The notes beneath the pieces are model-generated. The model was given only the letters and a program-made list of their open reading frames with translations. It was not told the origin of the DNA and did not search any database. Source: Litorimonas sp965205225 (GTDB taxonomy: Bacteria > Pseudomonadota > Alphaproteobacteria > Caulobacterales > Maricaulaceae). Taken from it: a stretch of DNA of 64,000 nt. This document shows, piece by piece, positions 17,906 through 26,601 of the stretch. The position numbers were made by a program, and so were the translations under genes. How positions within the stretch are numbered: position 1 is the first letter of the stretch; every line of letters begins with the position of its first letter. The DNA is taken from NCBI GenBank assembly GCA_965205225.1, contig CBDBFZ010000002.1, positions 868,001-932,000 on the forward strand, given 5' to 3'.

Positions 17906-18545
17906 GGGGCTGTCCTAGATAATTAGTTTATATTGTCTCTAACTCATTGTTTCAAATGTGATAATTGGCATTCGGGGTCAGAGTTGTTGAAACGCCACTC
18001 ACATTCCTTCAAATACAGCCTAAAATGGGCCCTTGGAACACCGTTAAATTTGCGCATATGGCGCTTCGCTTGGCTCCAGAAATTCTCAATCCCGTTGATG
18101 GGATTATGCTTGTCGGAAAAGAGCTTTGAATGATTGATCCGGAAATGCTTGAATTCACAGACATTCAACACGTTATAGTCCCGCCAGCAATCCGAATAGA
18201 CAATGCTGTCAGGAATGACTTTATGCTCAATAATCGGCATCAATGTGGCAGATGAGGCATTGGGAATAATCTTCGTATACACCCGTCCATCGTGCTTTAA
18301 CACCCCAAATACAGGGATTTTACCCGCTGAACCCCATCCGCGCTTACCTTTGCGCCGCCCGCCAAAGTAACTTTCGTCGACTTCGATCTCGCCACCAAAC
18401 CCATCACCGCCTCGGCCTCAAACTTTAAAGCGATAATCTCTCGCAGGCGATGAAAATACAAAGCGCCCCTACTCTTATTCACCCCGACAAATCGTGAAGC
18501 GCAGCGTGCCGTGCGACCCGACACAAAGTGCTCAATCAAACGCGA
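17906..18545 (-). pseudogene. IS1595-family element and transposase, frameshifted
   Basis: The terminal sequence GGGGCTGTCCTAGATAAT at 17906 is characteristic of IS1595-family ends. Reading leftward, the N-terminal half (IEHFVSGRTARCASRFVGVN) ends in a frameshift near 18385. The remainder is VDESYFGGRRKGKRGWG, then VYTKIIPNAS, VYSDCWRDY, NGIENFWSQAKRHMRKFNG and YLKECEWRFN. All catalytic blocks are present but in two frames. The other terminal repeat was not found, so the element is also truncated. It is a different lineage from the copy at 14 kb. Confidence 0.8.
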
Positions 18546-18619
18546 TTACTTCTCGCTTCCTGTCAAACGGCGCAATCCCAATCTTCCAGCGCGATGGAAA
18601 TACCGCACTCAATCCGGAC

Positions 18620-19170
18620 GGTTTCGTCGGATGGGGTACAGGTTTACGGTTATGACTTCGGCAGCGATCTTACGAGTCCTTCCTAGCTGATCGTGCTGTT
18701 TCACCAAGGCGTCCAACGCTCGCGGCGAGTATTCCGACATTGCGACCTGGCTACAGGATGAGGGTTACGCCACCCACCATCGGTTGGAACATTCGATCCG
18801 GAGGTGAGCTTCATGGCAGCCACAACCAGACACAGTCCGGTTTGGTCGACGGCACGCCGTCAGGTTATTGTGAAGCCTATCCAGACCTCGACACAGCGCT
18901 TACCTATGTTCGCAGCCTAGATCGGTTTGGACCTATTATGATCTGGGGAAGCTCCTATACCGGTGCGCTCATATTTCAACTCGCCACCAAAAACCCAGGC
19001 GCAGTGGACGGTTTAATGGCCTTTTCGCCCTACACCGACGGACCATTAAAAGATTGCCTAGAAAAAGACTGGGCCGGTGATATCAATATCCCTATGCTGG
19101 CACTCCGAACCGGTGACGACGACTTCGTCATCGCCTTCTGTTTCTGTTCAGCTCCTTATTTATGTACCAG
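18620..19170 (+). pseudogene. Decayed alpha/beta-hydrolase gene
   Basis: Pieces of one gene are readable in several frames. They are an N-terminal part (VYGYDFGSDLTSPS, then LFHQG), a middle part (EYSDIATWLQDEGYATH) and a longer open part from 18740 containing the nucleophile elbow WGSSYTGALIFQLA and SPYTDGPLKDCLEKDW. The serine in GSSYTG would be the catalytic nucleophile. The catalytic His region is missing: the gene ends in an IS3-family remnant near 19190. At least two frameshifts and one stop show that it is dead. Confidence 0.65.
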
Positions 19171-19189
19171 ATTGATTTAGAGTCTCTGG

Positions 19190-19620
19190 GACAGGCGGGT
19201 GCATGTTAGAGACTGATGTGGCCTGATATTGTTATATTCTTTGAGCCACATATTGATGACGATCTGGGCGCAGGTCGACGCTTGTGGACCACTCGGCATT
19301 CAGGACTTCATGACCGAAAAGTTTCACTAAACCGCTCATTATAGCCATTTTCCAAAGGCGATCCAGGATAGATCTGTATAGGCTTAATGCCGACCTTACC
19401 CCGCTATAAACTCAGAGCCGTTATCTGATCTTATATATTCCGGCTTACTGTGCTTGAGCAGGAGCGGATATAAGGCTTCCAACACATCCGCCGAGCCTAT
19501 TCTGGGCTTCACTTCTACGCAGAGAGCCCGACGCGTATACTCATCCAGAACTGTCAACATCTTGTAAAACCGGTCAGAAAATGATGAGCAAGGCCAAGAC
19601 CTCTGCTTAGTTCAATCCAA
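19190..19620 (-). pseudogene. IS3-family transposase OrfB remnant
   Basis: Reading leftward, MLTVLDEYTRRALCVEVKPR, then KPEYIRSDNGSEF, then GIKPIQIYPGSPLENGYNERF is the rve integrase core of IS3 OrfB with its second D and the E region. A stop follows SEFIAG and the rest is in other frames (WLKEYNN region near 19240). The N-terminal half and OrfA are absent. It replaces the 3' end of the hydrolase gene. Confidence 0.7.
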
Positions 19621-19697
19621 GCGTGGGCCTCAAAGACCTCTAGGCTGTCATCAGTCTCGACACATTTTAGCCGCTCCGGACTCCGGAGTGGTTTTTT

Positions 19698-19898
19698 ATG
19701 GGTAGAGTTTCGGTGACCAATACATCATCTGACAGAAACGGACGGAAGATCGATGATTTGATCGGGCTTGATGATTTTCTCGAAGACATGTTTGGCATGA
19801 ACATACGCGGGTTCAAAACCATTTGGGTTTTGTTGACGCGACCGAAGCTCTACTTCATTGCCGCGAAAACACCAGACTGGCATGCCCGTTATACGTGA
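19698..19898 (+). pseudogene. Truncated N-terminal fragment of an unknown gene
   Basis: A 66-codon frame (MGRVSVTNTSSDRNGRKIDD..., ending KTPDWHARYT) has a plausible start but stops where the sequence changes to TGACCTGCCCC. The same eleven bases occur at 34832, where an insertion-element end begins. The fragment therefore looks cut by an element whose body is gone. The segment GFKTIWVLLTRPKLYFIAAKTPDWHARYT looks like the cytoplasmic lead-in of a membrane protein. The family is not certain. Confidence 0.4.
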
Positions 19899-20014
19899 CC
19901 TGCCCCTATTAGACGGTTCAGGTGACAGCGACAGAGGTGAAGCTAAGCCCCGTCCAAACGGTGAGTGCCTAAGCACCCACGCTGAAACTCAATCTCCGGC
20001 CGCGAGGGGCGGCT

Positions 20015-22510
20015 CTAAAGGAACATATCCTGGTCGAATAAGGGGCTCCAATCAGCATCAAACAGATCGGATGCGACAATCGGTGCAGCCGTACCAAAGT
20101 CGAACGCATCGGTCTGGAACAGGCCGTCGGTCAAATCCACCTTGAAAGAGGCGAGATGATCCACAAATTCGGACCGGTTCATCAGCGCTGCGAAGTCGGA
20201 TTCGAGGTTGATGCCGAAATCCTGTGCCAATGCGTCCGAACCTTCGGATACGGGCGCCGAAAGATCGGCCTTTGCTGCCGTGCTTTCCGCGCTGCCCGCC
20301 GTCGTGAAGATGAAGTCGCTCTCGGACAGGTCTGCGATGGAGAGATTGGACAGCACGAACTGCCCATTATCGCCATTGGCGATGATCACAAAATTATCAC
20401 CATTGACGTCCGTGATGTCCTGGGCACTTGCAATGAGGGTCTGGAAGTCTGTCACAGAGCTCGACAGTTCGATCTTGTCGATCCCGATCTGAAAATCCAA
20501 AATCCGGTCGGTGCCCGTTCCGGCCTGGTAGAACATATCCGCGCCCGTGCCGCCCAACACGATATTATCGCCATTGCCGCCCGTGACCCGGTCATCCCCG
20601 GCCAGAGCGTTGACGACATCATTGCCGTCGCCGCCGTCCAGATTATCATTGCCGGACATATCGGCGATGACATCATTGCCCGCCCCGCCGCGCAGCGTGT
20701 CATTACCCGCCCCGCCAAAGATCGTGTCCGACCCGTCACCGCCATCGACGACATCATCGCCGCCAAAGGAATAGATAACGTCATTATCCGCCCCACCATC
20801 GATAGCGTCATCGCCGTCTTCCGCGACCAGCACATCAATGCCAGCCCCGCCAATCAGCCTATTATTGCCCGATCCGCCAAAGATGGAATCATTGCCTGCA
20901 CCGCCGTCAATCAGGTCATCCCCCGCCTGGCCATAGATAACGTCACTGCCCAGACCCGCAGCGACTGTGTCATTGCCGTCGCCCATGACCAGCACATCGA
21001 TCCCCGCGCCGCCGTCAGCCGTGTCATGGCCCGCCCCGCCAAAAATGGTGTCGCTACCAGTCCCGCCAAAGATCAGATCATCGCCGCCCTCGGCATAGAT
21101 CGTATCATTGCCGTTGCCGCCGATCACCGTGTCATTACCGTTGCCCGCGACGAGCACATCAATATCGGCACCGCCGTCGAGAATATCGTCGTCGTCACCG
21201 CCGAACAGGCGATCAATCCCGCCCTCACCGTAAAGCTGATCATCTCCGTCTTGGCCGTAGATCGTGTCATTGTCCGCGCCGCCATTTGCAAAATCGTTCC
21301 CAGAGCCAAGAATAATGCCATCATTTCCAGATCCACCATCGACACGATCATTGCCACCAAATGTATAGGCGATGTCATTTCCGTCACCTGCAAAATAATT
21401 TTGGTCGCTATCATCACCATTGAAAACATCATCGGCGGATGTACCAAATTCTCTTGGGGCAAGGGCGCTAAGTGATACGCTACCATTTGCATTTAAACTC
21501 GACTCAAAATCAAACGCCCCATCAATAACCAAGGTTTGGTCAGATTCACCATCTCCATCGCTGTCGAGGAGCAGAAAAGTCTGAATTCCATCATCTTCCA
21601 CTCGAATCTCCCCGGCGGTTCCAGAAAATACTCTAGTGCCAACAAACGTAATTGCCTCGAGTCCACTTCCCTCATCTGGGGCTAAGAACAATATTTCGTC
21701 ATCGCGTGAGAGATCACTGATTCGATCTGAAAAACTTCCCGATGAATAATCCGAAAACTCAAAGACGTCGACTCCATCCCCTCCCGTCAATACATCAGAT
21801 CCGGAACCTCCATTAATTCTGTCATCTCCGTTTCCACCCTGCAGGATGTCATTTCCTCCGCCTCCCGATATAACATCATTTCCATCCAATCCATTGATTA
21901 GGTCATCTCCACTTTGACCTTGAATGAGATCGTTAATAGGGGTTCCATTCAATGTTCCTCCGGAAGAATTAGCGACTATAGGTTCGTTATCGTAAATTGG
22001 GATTTCCAAAATAAATGTAGACTGACCATTTTCAAATGTTCGACTTGGTATTGTGAACTCAATCCGAAGAATTTCTGTTCCTTCGGTAATGGCGTCATCA
22101 ATGAGATTAAACGAGCCGAAAGATGGGAGCGTTAGAGAATAATCGCGTGTTGGCACTTGAGCGACCGAAAAGCTTATAGTGCCTGAACCTACAGAAACGT
22201 CTGAGGTGGAGGCTTCAGAATCTGGACTAAGGCGATATCGCACCGTGGCGCTCAAAGAGCTCACATCGTCAAATACTAACGTTATCGAGAAATTTGTATC
22301 TTCGCCTTCGACGAGATAGTCCGGCGCCAAGATTGAAACATCATGGCCATCCATTCCGACAGTTACATCTGAAGGTGTTCCAAAACTGATTGAATAATCA
22401 GAAGAAATTCCACTATCGACATCAAATAAAGCGGGTCCTAAGGGCTCCACTTGACCAACATAATATTCATCTTTTTCTAAATGAAAGCCATTCTTCTCAT
22501 ATTCCCACAT
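20015..22510 (-). CDS. Secreted RTX (hemolysin-type calcium-binding) repeat protein with Calx-beta-like domain
   Basis: The 831-residue product has no signal peptide. Residues about 60-180 resemble a Calx-beta domain (LVEGEDTNFSITL, DDAITEGTEILRIEF, IPIYDNE). Most of the remainder is Ca2+-binding nonapeptide repeats of the GGxGxDxLx type (for example GGNGDDRINGGSGSDVLTGG), forming parallel beta-rolls, with a non-repeat spacer at about 270-350. The C-terminal tail is acidic and hydrophobic (FDADWSPLFDQDMFL), consistent with a type I secretion signal. The ATG at 22510 has GAGGAA upstream. No catalytic domain and no secretion genes are seen nearby. The N-terminal third is visibly richer in A/T than the repeat region. 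Confidence 0.88.
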   Translation of the reverse strand: MWEYEKNGFHLEKDEYYVGQVEPLGPALFDVDSGISSDYSISFGTPSDVTVGMDGHDVSILAPDYLVEGEDTNFSITLVFDDVSSLSATVRYRLSPDSEASTSDVSVGSGTISFSVAQVPTRDYSLTLPSFGSFNLIDDAITEGTEILRIEFTIPSRTFENGQSTFILEIPIYDNEPIVANSSGGTLNGTPINDLIQGQSGDDLINGLDGNDVISGGGGNDILQGGNGDDRINGGSGSDVLTGGDGVDVFEFSDYSSGSFSDRISDLSRDDEILFLAPDEGSGLEAITFVGTRVFSGTAGEIRVEDDGIQTFLLLDSDGDGESDQTLVIDGAFDFESSLNANGSVSLSALAPREFGTSADDVFNGDDSDQNYFAGDGNDIAYTFGGNDRVDGGSGNDGIILGSGNDFANGGADNDTIYGQDGDDQLYGEGGIDRLFGGDDDDILDGGADIDVLVAGNGNDTVIGGNGNDTIYAEGGDDLIFGGTGSDTIFGGAGHDTADGGAGIDVLVMGDGNDTVAAGLGSDVIYGQAGDDLIDGGAGNDSIFGGSGNNRLIGGAGIDVLVAEDGDDAIDGGADNDVIYSFGGDDVVDGGDGSDTIFGGAGNDTLRGGAGNDVIADMSGNDNLDGGDGNDVVNALAGDDRVTGGNGDNIVLGGTGADMFYQAGTGTDRILDFQIGIDKIELSSSVTDFQTLIASAQDITDVNGDNFVIIANGDNGQFVLSNLSIADLSESDFIFTTAGSAESTAAKADLSAPVSEGSDALAQDFGINLESDFAALMNRSEFVDHLASFKVDLTDGLFQTDAFDFGTAAPIVASDLFDADWSPLFDQDMFL

Positions 22511-22564
22511 CAAAATATTTCCTCAACCATAGGTTATCTAAAGTAAACGGCAATGTCAAGTGCT

Positions 22565-22754
22565 ATCATGTGGTCCACCAGTTAAGTTAAAGTCTGGTTC
22601 GCCATAATTGCCCTTACGGCTGCACTTGTTTGGGTTTGGCCGGGCCAGACTCCCCCATGTTTAACGTCTATCGCGAGACCTTGCAGCTGATGGTGGAGGG
22701 TGCCAACAAATCGCTGACCTCAAAATTAAACCTGAGAGTTTTAACATCTATCAA
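22565..22754. mobile_element. Insertion-element end remnant
   Basis: The sequence GTGGTCCACCAGTTAAGTTA followed by AAG, with TTGCCCTT further on, has a clear counterpart at 34850-34900. This indicates a shared insertion-element end. No transposase coding remains are recognisable in this interval. Confidence 0.4.
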
Positions 22755-23165
22755 GTGACCTACGATGTGATCCGATGGATCAATATATTTCTACCCGCTA
22801 CCTATTTCATGACTTTAGTGGTCATTGCCTTTCTGTTTCGATCATTTTGCGAGCCCCTGCCTTATATCGTCCACTTGCGCTATGTTCTCACCATCATCAT
22901 ACCGGGCAGTCCGTTAGGATTATTGTCCTACCTAGGGTCAATATTTTTGATACTGAAGTTTTCAGACTCATCAACTTCAGCAGCATGGGCTTAATGTTCG
23001 CGTCTTATTTTGTCATCCTATTTCAGAGCCTTTGCAGGCTTAACCACCATCGCTCGTGTCGGCCGATCCGCAAGATTGACAGCCCTTCTCGCGATCGCCG
23101 TCATTAGCGCATCAATAATCGCTATCATCCCGTCTGTATTTATCAGCGGAATCAACAATATGCCC
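22755..23165 (+). pseudogene. Degenerate small membrane-protein gene
   Basis: A hydrophobic frame with three probable membrane segments (IFLPATYFMTLVVIAFLF, YVLTIIIPGSPLGLLSYLG) stops at 22994. It continues in another frame with RLTALLAIAVISASIIAIIP to about 23165, where the duplicated DAHP synthase segment begins. It looks like one integral membrane protein with a frameshift. I do not recognise the family. Confidence 0.35.
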
Positions 23166-23172
23166 CAGCCAG

Positions 23173-23845
23173 TACCGATTGAGGCCTCAGTTGAATTCCC
23201 CGCCGATACCGAAAAGTTGGAGCTACCCTGCCAGCCGCGCGCCCTCGCCCTTGCGATAGCCGTTCAGCTCTTCCGCGATCAGGAAGGCCAGTTCGAGCGC
23301 CTGGTCGGCATTGAGGCGCGGATCGCAATGGGTGTGGTAGCGCGACGACAGATCCTCTTCACGCACGACGTGGGCGGATCCGCCTATACATTCCGTGACG
23401 TTCTGGCCGGTCATCTCGAAATGGACGCCGCCCGGCCAGCAGCCTTCGCTATGCAGAACCTGCATGAAGGCGCAGACTTCACTCATGATATGATCGACCG
23501 GGCGTGTTTTGTAGCCACTTTTCGTCTTGATCGTATTGCCGTGCATCGGGTCACAGGACCAGACGACATGTTTCCCGGCTGATTTGATCACGCGGGCCAA
23601 GGTCGGTAGACCTTTGGCGACCTTGTCATGGCCATAGCGCGCAATCAGGGTCAGCCGTCCGGGCTCATTATCAGGGTTCAGAACATCAGTCAGACGAAGT
23701 AATTCATCCGTATCCAGCCCTTCACTGATTTTCATTGCGATCGGGTTTTCAATGCCGCGGAAAAATTCGACATGCGCATGATCGAGCGGGCGCGTGCGGT
23801 TCCCGATCCATAGCATATGCGCCGACGTGTCATACCAGCGGCCCG
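23173..23845 (-). repeat. 673-bp direct repeat, copy A: 3' part of the DAHP synthase gene
   Basis: This segment matches 26602-27274 with one visible mismatch (GAGGCCTC here, GAGACCTC there). It encodes the last ~207 residues of the class II DAHP synthase, from RWYDTSAHMLWIG to the end, plus about 50 bases beyond the stop. It lacks the N-terminal half and so is a dead fragment. The two copies lie 3429 bases apart in the same orientation and enclose the restriction-modification genes. Confidence 0.95.
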
Positions 23846-24050
23846 ACATTACAGTATAGGTGAAAGCACCGCCACCAAACTGGTAGGACGATATTTGAAG
23901 ACCGGAAGCCTTGCCCCTCTGCCGATGGGGTGCCCGCCCGGCCAAGGAAAGTTGGCTCCACACAAGCCATTGAAACCGCATGGTCGATCTAACACAGCTG
24001 CAAAAGCTGATTGAAACCGCGCTCATGCTTCGTGCGTTGAAAACTGTTAA
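23846..24050 (+). pseudogene. IS630-family transposase N-terminal fragment
   Basis: Plus-strand translation gives GESTATKLVGRYLKTGSLAP and GCPPGQGKLAPHK, the helix-turn-helix and linker of IS630-type transposases. It is followed by unrelated sequence, and no DDE domain is present. It abuts copy A of the repeat exactly, which marks the junction of the inserted DNA. Confidence 0.6.
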
Positions 24051-24089
24051 GCCTTGATTTTATGGATATATCGGCACTGCGCTAGCAAT

Positions 24090-24130
24090 AGTCTGTAGAC
24101 TCAAAGTATTCTTTTAAGGCCACATGGCCT
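24090..24130 (+). promoter_or_regulatory. Candidate operator dyads before the controller gene
   Basis: AGTCT-GT-AGACT (24090-24101) and GGCCA-CA-TGGCC (24118-24129) are perfect short inverted repeats in the leader of the HTH gene. GACT/AGTC half sites are typical of C-box operators that restriction-modification controller proteins bind to time their own synthesis and that of the endonuclease. The assignment is by resemblance only. Confidence 0.35.
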
Positions 24131-24131
24131 C

Positions 24132-24368
24132 GTGAACGATTCGGACAAAGATATATCCAAACTGCAAGAGCTGATCGCGACAAATGTAAAAACGCTGCGC
24201 TTGCGCATGGGTTTATCACAAGAAGAATTTGCTGACCTGTGCGGCTATCATAGAACCTATATAGGCTCTATCGAACGCTCCGAGCGCAACATTACTGTTT
24301 CAACCCTCGAAGCTCTAGCGGACGCACTTGAAGTCAATCCCGCAGAATTGTTGAGGGATGATGGCTGA
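24132..24368 (+). CDS. XRE-family controller-type DNA-binding protein
   Basis: The 78-residue protein is nearly all helix-turn-helix: LRLRMGLSQEEFADLCGYHRTYIGSIERSERNITVSTLEALADAL. Length and sequence style fit the C proteins of type II restriction-modification systems. The start is GTG. Its end overlaps the next gene by 11 bases, so the two are translated together. It probably represses or activates the operon in a copy-dependent way and delays endonuclease expression after entry into a new host. Confidence 0.8.
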   Translation: MNDSDKDISKLQELIATNVKTLRLRMGLSQEEFADLCGYHRTYIGSIERSERNITVSTLEALADALEVNPAELLRDDG

Positions 24369-25110
24369 CCTCGACAAAATAACCCGCACCCCAGAAAGCA
24401 CGTTAGCCCCCGCATTGTTGGCCTTATGCCGAAGCATAGAAGCCAAACGCGCTCGAACTGTCATTGACCACATTCTGAAACACGGGATCATAACCAATGA
24501 AGAATTGAGCGATACATACAGATATGACCATGCTCCCCGCGCCATTAGAGACGTGCGGGAAAATGGAATTCCCCTCATCACGCATAATGTTGTCAGTCCC
24601 AAAACAGGGCGGCGCATGGGGGCATACACCTTCGATAACGTGTCAAAAATCAAACACGGTCGTATTGGTGGCCGCAATGCGTTTCCCAAGAAATTCAAGA
24701 ACGAATTGATTGATATGTACGGTGAAAAAGATGCCTTTACAGGTACAGTCATGCACGAACGCTACTTACAAATTGACCACCGAGTACCTTATGAAGTCGC
24801 GGGGGATGCAAATGCGTCAACAAAGCCCGATCCTGTAGATTTCATGCTGCTTGATGCGTCTTTTAATCGTGCGAAAAGTTGGTCATGTGAAAACTGCGAT
24901 AACCTGCAAACGAAACACGATTTGGAGATTTGCAAACGCTGTTTTTGGGCTTCACCCGAAGATTACGACCATATAGCGGAAACGCCTTCGCGCCGCACTG
25001 AAATTGTATGGTTTGGCGATGAAACCAAAGAATACGACTTGCTGAAAACCGAAGCGGCAAAGCAGTCTATCGACATTCCCACCTTGATAAAAAAGAAGCT
25101 ACGCGAATAG
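24358..25110 (+). CDS. HNH-type restriction endonuclease (type II system)
   Basis: The 250-residue protein has an HNH-like core, YLQIDHRVPYEVAGD, followed by a late Asn (ASFNRAKSWSCENC). It also has two CxxC pairs (CENC, CKRC) that probably bind structural zinc. The N-terminal part (about residues 20-90) is predicted helical and may read DNA. It is translated from an ATG inside the controller gene (ATGATG at 24358/24361, with GAGGG just upstream). It converges on an adenine methyltransferase, which makes a restriction role likely. The recognition sequence cannot be read from the protein. Confidence 0.75.
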   Translation: MMADLDKITRTPESTLAPALLALCRSIEAKRARTVIDHILKHGIITNEELSDTYRYDHAPRAIRDVRENGIPLITHNVVSPKTGRRMGAYTFDNVSKIKHGRIGGRNAFPKKFKNELIDMYGEKDAFTGTVMHERYLQIDHRVPYEVAGDANASTKPDPVDFMLLDASFNRAKSWSCENCDNLQTKHDLEICKRCFWASPEDYDHIAETPSRRTEIVWFGDETKEYDLLKTEAAKQSIDIPTLIKKKLRE

Positions 25111-26001
25111 TTTTTCCTGAATGTCCGGCGTTCTAATTTCCATGTCGAACACCTCAAGCCCGTTTGACACATAAAGACTTTCAACGGTTATATCGTTCCG
25201 CCCCATTAGCGTTGCTTGCGATGATCTCCCCGCACAGATTTCTAGCAACTGCGCCTGAACGGAATCCGGCAACGGGTCGCCATAAGTCTTGTCACCAGTG
25301 CGGCCATCATAGGACAACAAATACGGGACTTTTCTAGTATCCAAGCCGTGCAAATTTTTGATAAGGTCGTCGCGCTCTAACTGGTGCGCATAGCGTTTGT
25401 CTGCACCGTATGACGTGCCTTGATACGGGGGGTCGAGATATATAAGGTCAGTCGGTTTCGCTCCCTTCATGCACTCGTCAAAATCACCTCGAAAAAGCTG
25501 TGTCCTGCCTTTCAACAATTTGCTGACTGCATGAACATTTCGCGTCACGCGGTCGGGCTTCATTCCTGTTCGCCTCTTATCGGCTGACTGCGTGAAATGA
25601 CCGTGCTTATTGAACCTCACAGCATTCTTGACGCACCGAGTAACCAGATAGAGCAACTGCGCGGGATCGGGTGTTTCATTGTAGGCTGAGCGCACATCAT
25701 TGAAATGATTGATGTTGTCGAATTGGCCGTGCCAAATCTCGCTATATCGTTCTGATAACTCTGTGGACTGCTCGATAATAAGTTCCCATAGATCAATCAG
25801 AATCTTAAAGCTATCACCTATCACAAATTTCTCTGCAAGGCCGTGGGTGGCCGCATAAATTGATATGGCTGCTGATCCTGCAAAGGGTTCGTAGAGCGTC
25901 TCGACACCTTCCGGCATGAGTTGACAGATACGAGGGGCAAGAGAGCGTTTGCTGCCTTGGTAAGGAATGGGTTGTATAGAAAGCGGTTTCATATTTTTCA
26001 T
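25099..26001 (-). CDS. D12-class N6-adenine DNA methyltransferase
   Basis: The 300-residue protein matches the Dam/DpnII (alpha) class. It has PYQGSKRSLAPRI (motif X) at the N-terminus, the SAM-binding EPFAGSAAISIYAA (motif I) and the catalytic DLIYLDPPYQGTSYG (motif IV, DPPY) near residue 195. It is convergent with the HNH nuclease, overlapping 12 bases at the 3' ends, and presumably protects the host sites that enzyme cuts. Two ATGs (26001 and 25992) are possible starts and neither has a strong ribosome site. Confidence 0.9.
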   Translation of the reverse strand: MKNMKPLSIQPIPYQGSKRSLAPRICQLMPEGVETLYEPFAGSAAISIYAATHGLAEKFVIGDSFKILIDLWELIIEQSTELSERYSEIWHGQFDNINHFNDVRSAYNETPDPAQLLYLVTRCVKNAVRFNKHGHFTQSADKRRTGMKPDRVTRNVHAVSKLLKGRTQLFRGDFDECMKGAKPTDLIYLDPPYQGTSYGADKRYAHQLERDDLIKNLHGLDTRKVPYLLSYDGRTGDKTYGDPLPDSVQAQLLEICAGRSSQATLMGRNDITVESLYVSNGLEVFDMEIRTPDIQEKLFA

Positions 26002-26070
26002 GGTAGCGGAATGCTACTGTGAGTCATCACGTTAACCAAGCTCTTTCGGGAAATACTCACAAGAATTGCG

Positions 26071-26262
26071 TCAACCATCCTCAAGGTCTGCCAGTAGATA
26101 GCGCAACACATCGTGGTTATCTCGGATTGCTTCAAAGATGCGCACGGTGTCCGCGTATTGGCTACGCTGCTCATCACTAAGCGCATTAAACTGCTGCTCA
26201 ATGGCCTTCACCTCGTGCCACTGCTCGGCTTGCAATTCATCCTTACGCTGCATGTGCAGCAT
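26071..26262 (-). CDS. Small hypothetical protein upstream of the methyltransferase
   Basis: A 63-residue, highly charged helical protein (ending RIFEAIRDNHDVLRYLLADLEDG) is encoded 69 bases before the methyltransferase on the same strand. It has a reasonable ATG but no clear ribosome site and no recognised domain. The amino-acid composition looks like a real coding frame. It could be a small accessory gene of the modification operon or a remnant. Confidence 0.4.
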   Translation of the reverse strand: MLHMQRKDELQAEQWHEVKAIEQQFNALSDEQRSQYADTVRIFEAIRDNHDVLRYLLADLEDG

Positions 26263-26329
26263 GTATTGAAATACCGTTGCTGTTAGGTTCTAAAAAATTT
26301 TGTCTTGGTCGATCATAGATCACACTGGC

Positions 26330-26462
26330 CGTAAAAGCCCTTTGAGTATTTGCAATATTCGGTCGCAACGCCCTACTCTATCAGCATTCGGTTAATCTCG
26401 GGCCCGTCCTTCAGGAAAACACGCGCCACAATGCGGCGGTATCGGTCGCGGTCGATCTCGAC
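26330..26462 (-). pseudogene. Staphylococcal-nuclease-like fragment
   Basis: Minus-strand translation gives VEIDRDRYRRIVARVFLKDG, then NRMLIE, a stop, and GVATEYCKYSKGFYGQCDL. DRDRYRRIVARVFL is the characteristic core of thermonuclease (SNase) domains. The N-terminal half is missing and an in-frame TAG lies inside. It marks another gene lost at the edge of the inserted segment. Confidence 0.5.
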
Positions 26463-26601
26463 TAGGTTACACGCTCACGATCTGCCATGCGCACAAGTGC
26501 ATTTCTGGCTGTCTCTGCGCATTTCTGCCCCTTCTCCGGTGCATCACACACACCCTAAAGGCGTATGCGCGGCTCTGTGCCTGAAAAACGAGCGTATCAC
26601 C

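Noticed and set aside
20500..21350. Regular short repeats suggesting a CRISPR array
   Set aside because: The period is 27 bases and encodes nonapeptides. Repeats are imperfect and continuous, without unique spacers, so they are RTX coding repeats.
20156..21475. Long plus-strand open frame of 439 codons
   Set aside because: It is the antisense of the RTX repeats. The periodic Gly/Asp codons create a repetitive open frame on the other strand, and the product has no domain and no ribosome site.
23223..24026. A second DAHP synthase gene
   Set aside because: It holds only the C-terminal part and its N-terminal extension is IS630-related antisense. It is a duplicated fragment, not an isozyme.
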